From an uncultured Oscillospiraceae bacterium (GTDB lineage: Bacteria > Bacillota_A > Clostridia > Oscillospirales > Oscillospiraceae): DNA of 5,313 bases. Made by a program: the position numbers and the translations under genes. Shown here one piece after another: positions 1 through 4,878 of this stretch; the first letter of the stretch is position 1, and every line of letters starts with the position of its first letter. The notes beneath the pieces are model-generated. The model ran no database searches, had not been told where the DNA came from, and worked only from the letters and a program-made list of their open reading frames with translations. The stretch spans positions 1-5,313 of the forward strand of contig CAKTGD010000110.1 in assembly GCA_934561335.1 (NCBI GenBank). Reading direction: 5' to 3'.

Positions 1-150
1 CTGGACAAGTTCAAGAACCGGGACTGGGTGGAGCTGACCGCTACCGTCCGCAAGGAGAACTGCGACGCCTATCAGGGCGAGGGCCCCGTGCTGTACGTGA
101 GCGACATCCACGCCACGGAAAAGCCCAAGGAGGAAGTCGTCAGCTTCTGA
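1..150 (+). CDS. C-terminal end of a probable TIGR03943/DUF1980 family membrane protein (partial)
   Basis: Open reading frame entering from the left edge in frame 1 and stopping at TGA 148-150; only the last 49 residues are present. The visible tail contains a WVELTATV strand, a GEGPVLYVSDI segment and the ending EKPKEEVVSF. That pattern (a beta-rich 'WV.VTGT' strand, then 'GPVLY...I..A.KPK.E.V.F') is what I recall at the C terminus of TIGR03943/DUF1980 proteins (YcgQ-like). These are putative subunits that partner a YcgR-like permease (DUF318), whose gene usually lies directly upstream; here that region is outside the window. The N-terminal membrane helices of the family are not visible either. 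The family assignment rests on a short tail and on memory of the family ending. That it is a real coding end is much surer: the frame is clean and a hairpin follows shortly after the stop. Confidence 0.65.
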   Translation: MDKFKNRDWVELTATVRKENCDAYQGEGPVLYVSDIHATEKPKEEVVSF

Positions 151-179
151 CAACAAATTGTATTTTTTGCAGCTGTTAT

Positions 180-230
180 AACAAATAGTAGACGCGGCCG
201 TCCTGTGGATGGCCGCGTCTATTGCTTGTT
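180..230 (+). terminator. Hairpin terminator after the DUF1980-like gene
   Basis: Positions 189-199 (TAGACGCGGCC) pair perfectly with 211-221 (GGCCGCGTCTA) around an 11-nt loop. Weaker A/T pairing extends the stem to about 180-230, with G-U wobbles and one A-C mismatch. The hairpin starts about 30 nt after the upstream stop codon and precedes the promoter of the next operon, the expected place for a Rho-independent terminator. The T tract is poor (ATTGCTTGTTG, interrupted), so termination may be incomplete. Positions 231-328 hold no gene that I can see, only a G-rich stretch. Confidence 0.6.
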
Positions 231-328
231 GTGGGGGGATTTCGTCTGCGGCAGCGGCGGCGGGGGAAAAGTGGGCCGTCAGGGCATTCTTTGGCAGGAA
301 ATAACTGGTATGTTCACAATCTCTTAAC

Positions 329-357
329 TTGCCATATGGGGTGAAATACGATATACT
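329..357 (+). promoter_or_regulatory. Sigma-70/sigma-A type promoter of the DUF1538-PII operon
   Basis: TTGCCA at 329-334 (-35) and TATACT at 352-357 (-10) are separated by exactly 17 bp, close to the housekeeping consensus. Transcription should start near 364, leaving a GC-rich leader of about 65 nt before the TTG start at 429. No riboswitch fold was recognised in this leader; only a very short GCCC/GGGC stem (388-398) is visible. Confidence 0.8.
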
Positions 358-415
358 GGTTTTGTTATATTACCCTGTTTCCGCTCGGCCCGCGGGGCTG
401 CCCGGAACGGTGAAA

Positions 416-431
416 AAGGAGCGTTATTTTG
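416..431 (+). promoter_or_regulatory. Ribosome binding site and TTG start of the DUF1538 gene
   Basis: AAGGAG at 416-421 lies 7 nt before TTG 429-431. No ATG or GTG near this site fits: the next in-frame ATG (546) would remove the first predicted membrane helix. The TTG start is therefore the preferred one, and a rare start codon may moderate translation. Confidence 0.85.
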
Positions 432-1955
432 ACCAGTCGTAAGATCATCAACAGCAAACTGAAGGAAGCAGTGGATTCCGTTTTGCCCATTACACTGATC
501 GTCGCCGTGCTGTGCTTTTTCTTTGTGCCGGTGGGCAGCGGCCTGATGCTGGCCTTTCTGGTGGGCGCCGTAATGCTTATTGTGGGCATGGGCCTGTTCA
601 CATTGGGCGCAGAGCTGTCCATGACCCAGATGGGCAATCTGGTGGGCGCAAAAATGACAAAATCACGCCGCCTGTGGCTTATTCTGGGGCTGGCTTTCAT
701 CTTGGGGCTTGTCATTACCATCGCCGAGCCGGACTTGCAGGTGCTGGCGCAGAATGTGCCGGGAATCGACAAAACCATGCTGATCCTGACGGTATCCGTG
801 GGCGTCGGCCTTTTCCTGACCATCTGTATGCTGCGCATTCTGCTGGGCATCTCCCTGCGGACGCTGCTGCTGATTTTTTATGCCATCGTGTTCACGCTGG
901 CGGCGCTGTCCGACCCCGATTTCCTGTCGGTGGCGTTTGACTCCGGCGGCGTGACCACCGGGCCGATGACGGTGCCCTTCATCATGGCGCTGGGCGTGGG
1001 CGTTGCCTCCATCCGAAGCGATGAAAAGGCCAAATCCGACAGCTTCGGTCTGGTGGCGCTGTGCTCCATCGGCCCGATTCTGGCGGTGCTGCTGCTGGGC
1101 TTTCTCTATCCGGGAAACACCGCGGCCGCCTCTCAGACCGCTGTGAGCAGCTTTGCCACCACGCTGGAGGTGGGCTACGGCTATCTGGAGGAGCTGCCCG
1201 TTATGCTGGGCGAGGTGGCCGTGGCGCTGCTGCCGATCTGCATTTTCTTCCTGCTCTTTCAGGTATTCTCCCTGAAGCTGCGCAAGCTGCCCCTGCTGCG
1301 GATCCTGATCGGCGTGGGGTATACATATGTGGGGCTGGTGCTGTTCCTTACCGGCGTCAATGTAGGCTTTTCCTCGCTGGGCTATGTGCTGGGCGGGGTG
1401 ATCGTGGAGGAGGGGCTGGCCCTGCTGCTGATCCCGCTGGCAGTCCTGATGGGCTGGTTCATCATCAACGCCGAGCCTGCCGTCCACGTGCTGAACAAGC
1501 AGGTGGAGGAGCTGAGCGCCGGCGCTATCTCTTCACGGGCCATGGGCATGAGCCTGTCCATCGCCGTGGCCGCCGCCATGGGGCTTGCCATGGTGCGGGT
1601 GCTGACCGGGATCTCGATCCTGTGGTTCGTCCTGCCCGGCTATATTGTCGCGCTGGGGCTGAGCTTCTTCGTTCCCAGCATCTTCACAGCCATCGCCTTT
1701 GACTCGGGCGGTGTGGCCTCCGGCCCGCTGACGGCCACCTTCATGCTGCCGTTTGCCATGGGCGCTACCACGGCGCTGGGCGGCAACATTATGACCGATG
1801 CTTTCGGCCTTGTGGCGCTGGTGGCCATGATGCCGCTGATCGTGGTGCAGGTGATGGGCGCGATTTACGTTGTCAAGACGCGCCGGAACAAGTTGCAGGA
1901 CACCGCGCCGGATTTCACCGACGAGGGTGTTATCGAGCTGTGGGAGGTGGCCTGA
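429..1955 (+). CDS. DUF1538 family polytopic membrane protein, putative transporter
   Basis: A 508-residue integral membrane protein with a TTG start. It is recognised as DUF1538 by the AEPDLQVL segment (99-106) and the hallmark AFDSGGVTTGPMT (169-181), both repeated in the second half as AEPAVHVL (348-355) and AFDSGGVASGPLT (423-435). DSFGLVAL (204-211) likewise recurs as DAFGLVAL (457-464). The repeat offset is about 250 residues, so the protein is an internal duplication carrying two DUF1538 units. Hydrophobic segments lie near 17-34, 38-60, 82-98, 116-134, 144-161, 178-193 and 206-228, then 264-281, 287-309, 329-346, 371-391, 396-416, 430-447 and 459-481. The molecular function of DUF1538 is not established to my knowledge. 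Duplication plus glycine- and serine-rich conserved segments inside hydrophobic stretches suggests a secondary transporter or channel (inference). The PII-like gene one base downstream suggests regulation by a cytoplasmic PII-type partner. The basic C-terminal tail (KTRRNK, 483-488) probably faces the cytoplasm. The frame is intact and the family assignment is firm; the substrate is unknown. Confidence 0.9.
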   Translation: MTSRKIINSKLKEAVDSVLPITLIVAVLCFFFVPVGSGLMLAFLVGAVMLIVGMGLFTLGAELSMTQMGNLVGAKMTKSRRLWLILGLAFILGLVITIAEPDLQVLAQNVPGIDKTMLILTVSVGVGLFLTICMLRILLGISLRTLLLIFYAIVFTLAALSDPDFLSVAFDSGGVTTGPMTVPFIMALGVGVASIRSDEKAKSDSFGLVALCSIGPILAVLLLGFLYPGNTAAASQTAVSSFATTLEVGYGYLEELPVMLGEVAVALLPICIFFLLFQVFSLKLRKLPLLRILIGVGYTYVGLVLFLTGVNVGFSSLGYVLGGVIVEEGLALLLIPLAVLMGWFIINAEPAVHVLNKQVEELSAGAISSRAMGMSLSIAVAAAMGLAMVRVLTGISILWFVLPGYIVALGLSFFVPSIFTAIAFDSGGVASGPLTATFMLPFAMGATTALGGNIMTDAFGLVALVAMMPLIVVQVMGAIYVVKTRRNKLQDTAPDFTDEGVIELWEVA

Positions 1956-1956
1956 G

Positions 1957-2631
1957 ATGGAACTGTATTACCTGATGAGCATTACTGACCGCGACCGGGC
2001 CGAGGATATGGCGGCCCTATATCGGGACGCGGGGCTGAATCTTGTCACCACCATGCTGGGCCGGGGCACCGCCACGCCGCAGCATCTGGCGCGCTATGGC
2101 CTGTCCCGGACGGAGAAGGCTGTTACCGGTGCGGTGGTGGGAACGGATGTGATGAAGCAGCTCTTCCGCGCAGCCAAGCGCAAATTGTTTATCGACATTC
2201 CCGGCAACGGTCTGATGCTGGCGGTTCCCCTCAAGAGCGTCAGCAGCGGCCGCACGCTGGCTTACCTGACAGACAGCGGAAAAACCGCCACAGGAGGTAT
2301 ACCGACTATGAATTTTGAATACGAGCTGATCGTGGTGATCCTGAACGAGGGACACTCCGATATGGTGATGGACGCGGCGCGCAGCGCGGGCGCAGGCGGC
2401 GGCACGGTGCTGCACGCCAAGGGCACCGGCGCTATCGGCACGGAGAAGTTCTTCGGCGTTTCCCTTGCCAATGAGAAGGATGTCATCTACATTGTGGCCA
2501 AGGGCAAGGAGAAGGTTGCCATTATGAACGCCATTAACCGGGACGCCGGGCCCTCGACCAAGGCCGGCGCTATCAGCTTCTCGCTGCCGGTATCCGATGT
2601 GGCGGGACTGCGGCGACTGGACGAGGATTGA
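1957..2631 (+). CDS. Tandem two-domain PII-like signalling protein (P-II family nitrogen regulator)
   Basis: A 224-residue soluble protein starting at ATG 1957, one base after the DUF1538 stop, with GGGAGG (1942-1947) overlapping the upstream gene's end; the two genes are clearly co-translated. Domain 1 (about 1-108) begins with the strand YYLMSIT, then a helix, LVTTMLGRGTAT, a loop, AVTGAVVG and GLMLAVPLKSV. Domain 2 (118-224) repeats the beta-alpha-beta plan: YELIVVILNEG, the helix SDMVMDAARSAG, GGTVLHAKGTG, FFGVSLANEKDVIYIVAKG, a helix, and GAISFSLPVSDVAGL. This resembles the ferredoxin-like PII/GlnB fold. The classical uridylylation signature (YRGAEY) is absent from both T-loop positions, and the domain 2 loop is very short. 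PII proteins usually form trimers that bind nucleotides or other metabolites and gate membrane transporters or enzymes; here the obvious target is the DUF1538 protein (inference). The ligand cannot be read from the sequence. An internal start may make domain 2 separately. An upstream in-frame ATG at 1870 would place 29 residues inside the DUF1538 gene and is disfavoured. Confidence 0.85.
   Translation: MELYYLMSITDRDRAEDMAALYRDAGLNLVTTMLGRGTATPQHLARYGLSRTEKAVTGAVVGTDVMKQLFRAAKRKLFIDIPGNGLMLAVPLKSVSSGRTLAYLTDSGKTATGGIPTMNFEYELIVVILNEGHSDMVMDAARSAGAGGGTVLHAKGTGAIGTEKFFGVSLANEKDVIYIVAKGKEKVAIMNAINRDAGPSTKAGAISFSLPVSDVAGLRRLDED
2292..2310 (+). promoter_or_regulatory. Internal ribosome binding site and in-frame ATG at the second PII domain
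   Basis: AGGAGG at 2292-2297 lies 10 nt before ATG 2308-2310, which is in frame (codon 118) and coincides with the natural first residue of PII domain 2. Initiation here would give a 107-residue stand-alone PII-like protein (2308-2631). The Shine-Dalgarno match is perfect; the spacing is slightly long but workable. The placement exactly at the domain boundary is what makes it credible. It could still be a relic of a fusion between two formerly separate genes. Confidence 0.5.
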
Positions 2632-2653
2632 GCCGGGGTTGCCCCATGAATAA

Positions 2654-2704
2654 GAAAATGACTGGTGCAGGATTGATGGACTCAATCCTGCACCAGTCAT
2701 TTTT
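2654..2704. terminator. Bidirectional Rho-independent terminator between convergent genes
   Basis: A perfect 19-bp stem (2658-2676 with 2682-2700) has a 5-nt loop TGGAC and extends by three A-T pairs to 2655-2703. The plus-strand transcript has a U tract at 2700-2704. On the minus strand the complementary A tract gives UUUUCUU. The hairpin lies 23 nt after the PII gene stop and 23 nt after the leftward MerR gene stop, so it can end both transcripts. Positions 2632-2654 and 2705-2726 are short spacers with nothing else recognisable. Confidence 0.9.
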
Positions 2705-2726
2705 CCGCGGTGAGAAATGGATTCTT

Positions 2727-3449
2727 TTATGTATCCTGCCAAAAGGTTTCCACGCAAAAGCCATGATACCCGCAGCAGGTGCAGGTCAGCTTTCGGGCCG
2801 TGGGCGTATGGCGGGCAAAAAAGGCCTCACGAAACGCAGGGCGAAACACTGTGTGACACTGCGGACACAGATAGGCCACACGTCCGAAATAGTACCTGCT
2901 GACCCAGATGCCGTAGGGCACCGCCAGCAGCAGATACAGCACGAAGGGCCACCATACCCCCGTCACGATCCACAGGATAATCCCCGTCACCTCCAGCAGC
3001 GACATGGGTATCCCCGTTAACAGCAAAACCGTATGCAAATGCTTTAATTGTGTGTGCCGCTCCATCAGACACGCTATGTCACCAATGGATTCCACCGAGA
3101 ATGGCTCCTGCTGTCTTACCTGCCGGCGCAGCGCCTCCAGCTTTTCCAGCCGGGACCGGCTCTGCGCCAGCTCTTGGCGCACCGCCTGTTCCTGCTGCTC
3201 CAGCAGCAGATCCACGACCCGACCCGGCTCCGGCTCCGCCAGCAGCCGGGAGATGGCATCAATGGGCAGTCCCATATCCCGCAGGAAGCAAATGATCCGC
3301 ATCCGCCGCACGTCTGCATCGGTATACAGCCGCCGCCCGCCCTCGGACAGCTCCGAGGGGATCAGAATGCCCCGGGTATCATAATACTGCACGGTCCGCA
3401 CCGTGACGCCGCACAGCTTGGCCAGCTCGCCTGTGGTATATTTTGACAT
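2727..3449 (-). CDS. MerR-family transcriptional regulator with membrane-helix pair and zinc-ribbon-like tail
   Basis: A 240-residue protein with ATG at 3447-3449, preceded by a strong AAGGAGGTGA (3457-3466) at 7-nt spacing. Residues 1-70 are a typical MerR winged helix-turn-helix: YTTGELAKLCGVTVRTVQYY, then a wing with EGGRRLYTDADVRRM and a helix with LRDMGLPIDAI. Residues about 75-112 are rich in Leu, Gln, Glu and Arg, matching the antiparallel dimerisation coiled coil of the family. The remainder is unusual. Two hydrophobic segments (about 140-162 and 165-183) look like a transmembrane hairpin. They are followed by a cytosolic-type tail with CPQC (195-198) and CTCC (223-226), giving a CxxC...CxxC zinc-ribbon-like pattern, plus a late C232. 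It may be a membrane-anchored one-component regulator sensing a metal, redox state or a membrane-active compound (inference). Neither the signal nor the target genes can be read. It is the last leftward gene before the shared terminator and lies 147 bp after the ornithine cyclodeaminase-like gene, with no clear terminator between them. Confidence 0.88.
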   Translation of the reverse strand: MSKYTTGELAKLCGVTVRTVQYYDTRGILIPSELSEGGRRLYTDADVRRMRIICFLRDMGLPIDAISRLLAEPEPGRVVDLLLEQQEQAVRQELAQSRSRLEKLEALRRQVRQQEPFSVESIGDIACLMERHTQLKHLHTVLLLTGIPMSLLEVTGIILWIVTGVWWPFVLYLLLAVPYGIWVSRYYFGRVAYLCPQCHTVFRPAFREAFFARHTPTARKLTCTCCGYHGFCVETFWQDT

Positions 3450-3473
3450 AGCGCTTCACCTCCTTACGGCAAC

Positions 3474-3504
3474 ATCCTATCATATGACGCCGCGTGACAA
3501 GCAA
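3474..3504 (-). promoter_or_regulatory. Candidate MerR-type promoter with a 19-bp spacer
   Basis: On the minus strand, TTGCTT (complement of 3499-3504) and TAGGAT (complement of 3474-3479) are separated by 19 bp. Such a stretched spacer is the classic MerR-activated promoter design, with the operator lying in the spacer. A short dyad ACGC-C-GCGT (3487-3495) is nearly centred in it. The -10 box is weak and alternatives exist, such as TATGAT at 3479-3484, which lacks a good -35 at 17 bp. It is plausible as an autoregulated promoter of the MerR gene but not certain. Confidence 0.35.
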
Positions 3505-3525
3505 GGCCCTACGCTGGGTCATATG
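3481..3525. repeat. Spaced inverted repeat upstream of the MerR gene
   Basis: CATATGAC at 3481-3488 is the exact reverse complement of GTCATATG at 3518-3525, with 29 bp between the arms. A second imperfect dyad, GGCCC...GGGTC (3505-3520), lies between them. The repeats bracket the candidate promoter and could be operator half-sites for the MerR protein or another dimeric regulator. A chance occurrence is possible for 8-bp arms. Confidence 0.35.
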
Positions 3526-3596
3526 CCGTTTTTTTCGCAGGATCACAGCGAAGCTCCTGCCGCAGGCAGGCAAAAGGCACGCCCCGGCTTTCCTGT

Positions 3597-4703
3597 TCAG
3601 CTGCGGGGATATACGCCCAGATCGCGGGCCACCTTGGTAATAAAGTCCTGCACGTTGGTCACCATGGTGGTGGCGCTGAGGCTGCCGCGGTCCAGCAGCT
3701 TATTCACCACGAACTCCGCCGCGTCCACCGCGTAGAGATAGACGGGCCGCACCGTACCGTCCGCCATTACACGGAAGGAGGGGGTCATATTGCCTGTGGC
3801 AATGGTGTGCAGCATGGTGGCCAGACAGATCACCGTTGTGGCGCCGCGCACCAGATCACGCATGGCGGAGGCGCCTTCATACACGTCGGCATAGACCTCC
3901 GGCAGCGGCCCATCGTCACGGATGGAGCCGGTCAGCACAAAGGGGACATGATGCTTGACACAGCCGTATATGATTCCGTTGTCGATATGATACTCCTGAA
4001 TAAACTGAGGAATGGATCCGCTGCGGCGCACCTTGTTGAGCACGTCCAGATGGTTATAGTGACCGTTGGGACAGCTGCACTGGGTATAGATATCCTGTCC
4101 CAGCGCCGTATGCAGCAGCGCCGCCTCCAGATCGTGGGTGCCCAGTGCGTTGCCGGCCAGCAGGCCGTGACAGTAGCCGTTTGCAATCATGGCCTCCATC
4201 GCGGCGCGCGCGCCCGCGTCAAAGGCAAAGGCGGGCCCCATAACCCAGATGATCCGCCCGTGCTCCCGCTCGTGGCGCAGCAGCGCCGCCAGATCGTCAT
4301 AGTCCTTGGCATAGGAGGTCTCGCGGCTGCGGCCCTGCCGGAACACAAACTGGTCGCTCCCTGCGTCCTGCGCCGCTTCAAAGCCGTGGCAATGCAGGTA
4401 AATCCCCTCTTCGCCCCGCTCTGTGCGGCCCAGAATCACGCGGTCGCCGGCTTTCAGGTTGCGGGATTCCACCGTGTCCAGACGGCCATCCGGCCGCAGC
4501 ACCACGCAGGCGTCCATGCGGCTCTCCTCCGCCAGACGCCACTGGCCATCCAGCTTATAATACTCCGGATACATGGAGGTACTGTGGAAATATTCCGGCG
4601 CCACGCCGTCCCGCTCGCAAAGCGCGATGCGTGCATCCGGCGCGTCAGCCAGCGCGGGAACAGTAAAATCGGGATGGTGGTAGGCAGGCATCATAAAGGC
4701 CAT
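3597..4703 (-). CDS. Ornithine cyclodeaminase-like protein (TIGR00300 / ArgZ-type C-terminal domain)
   Basis: A 368-residue protein, ATG at 4701-4703, with AGAGGA (complement of 4711-4716) 7 nt upstream. Residues about 148-365 match what I recall of the archaeal TIGR00300 ornithine cyclodeaminase family and of the C-terminal domain of cyanobacterial ArgZ/AgrE (also labelled LOR/SDH bifunctional domain). Landmarks are WVMGPAFAFDAG (153-164), LLAGNALGTHDLEAAL (181-196), GHYNHLDVLNKVRRSGSI (214-231), LTGSIRDDGPLPEV (257-270) and LATMLHTIATGNM (294-306). In the family this Rossmann-like domain binds NAD and converts ornithine to proline plus ammonia. The first 145 residues are a shorter, divergent N-terminal part with a small beta-rich stretch (65-105); no ArgZ guanidine-modifying catalytic domain is present. 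The last 20 residues (349-368) look like an ordinary helical end. Function is likely cytosolic amino-acid catabolism or cofactor-linked metabolism, but the exact substrate is an inference. It has its own promoter and may read through into the MerR gene. Confidence 0.75.
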   Translation of the reverse strand: MAFMMPAYHHPDFTVPALADAPDARIALCERDGVAPEYFHSTSMYPEYYKLDGQWRLAEESRMDACVVLRPDGRLDTVESRNLKAGDRVILGRTERGEEGIYLHCHGFEAAQDAGSDQFVFRQGRSRETSYAKDYDDLAALLRHEREHGRIIWVMGPAFAFDAGARAAMEAMIANGYCHGLLAGNALGTHDLEAALLHTALGQDIYTQCSCPNGHYNHLDVLNKVRRSGSIPQFIQEYHIDNGIIYGCVKHHVPFVLTGSIRDDGPLPEVYADVYEGASAMRDLVRGATTVICLATMLHTIATGNMTPSFRVMADGTVRPVYLYAVDAAEFVVNKLLDRGSLSATTMVTNVQDFITKVARDLGVYPRS

Positions 4704-4731
4704 GGCAGATTCCTCTTTTCCGGTAATATTC

Positions 4732-4754
4732 TATGGGCGCAAATGCGCCCCATA
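4732..4754 (-). promoter_or_regulatory. Inverted repeat / 5'-end hairpin at the transcription start of the cyclodeaminase-like gene
   Basis: GGGCGC (4735-4740) and GCGCCC (4745-4750) are perfect inverted repeats around a 4-nt centre. The stem extends to 4732-4754 with a single bulged base. The predicted +1 is about 4751-4753, so the mRNA would begin with this hairpin. It could stabilise the 5' end or be a repressor operator just downstream of the -10 box. The sequence alone does not decide between these. Confidence 0.5.
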
Positions 4755-4757
4755 ACC

Positions 4758-4786
4758 AGTATACCGTTTTTTTCGCCGCGGCGCAA
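4758..4786 (-). promoter_or_regulatory. Sigma-70/sigma-A type promoter of the cyclodeaminase-like gene
   Basis: Read leftward: TTGCGC (complement of 4781-4786) as -35 and TATACT (complement of 4758-4763) as -10, with exactly 17 bp between them including an A-rich run. The start of transcription should be near 4751-4753, about 50 nt before the ATG. The -10 box and the following GGTT are identical to those of the DUF1538 operon promoter. Confidence 0.75.
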
Positions 4787-4826
4787 CCCCCTCCCCGCCT
4801 GTTTCCGTTTTAACTTCCGCCTGATG

Positions 4827-4862
4827 AAAAGAGCCTGCCGCGGCAATTGCCGCGGCAGGCTC
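4827..4862 (-). terminator. Perfect palindromic terminator of the pyrophosphatase gene
   Basis: Positions 4831-4862 form a perfect 32-nt palindrome (GAGCCTGCCGCGGC, AATT, then its reverse complement), giving a 14-bp GC-rich stem with an AATT loop. On the minus strand it is followed by TTTT (complement of 4827-4830). It lies 16 nt after the leftward pyrophosphatase stop codon at 4879-4881. Only the minus-strand side has a T tract, so it acts leftward. Confidence 0.88.
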
Positions 4863-4878
4863 CGTATGTATGACGCTT

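Noticed and set aside
175..182. GTTATAAC palindrome near the first terminator
   Set aside because: Only 8 bp with no partner sites and no nearby promoter; consistent with chance.
291..320. Possible second promoter TTGGCA with CACAAT
   Set aside because: The spacer is 18 bp and the -10 box is poor; the TTGCCA-17-TATACT promoter just downstream is far better.
364..428. Riboswitch or attenuator in the DUF1538 leader
   Set aside because: The leader is only about 65 nt and GC-rich. I see no terminator-like stem with a T tract and no known aptamer motif.
663..1487. A 274-codon minus-strand open frame opposite the DUF1538 gene
   Set aside because: The translation is rich in Gln, His and Arg with low-complexity character, as expected when a hydrophobic GC-rich membrane-protein gene is read antisense. 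No promoter or ribosome site was found for it.
2017..2757. A 246-codon minus-strand open frame opposite the PII-like gene
   Set aside because: It contains the terminator hairpin inside its coding part and is antisense to a well-supported PII-like gene.
2628..3020. Plus-strand open frame running through the bidirectional terminator
   Set aside because: It reads across a 22-bp terminator stem and antisense to the MerR gene, and its translation has no domain character.
3537..3570. Hairpins (GCAGGA/TCCTGC and CCTGCC/GGCAGG) after the cyclodeaminase-like gene as its terminator
   Set aside because: Read leftward, neither is followed by a T tract (an A tract follows instead), so no convincing intrinsic terminator separates this gene from the MerR gene.
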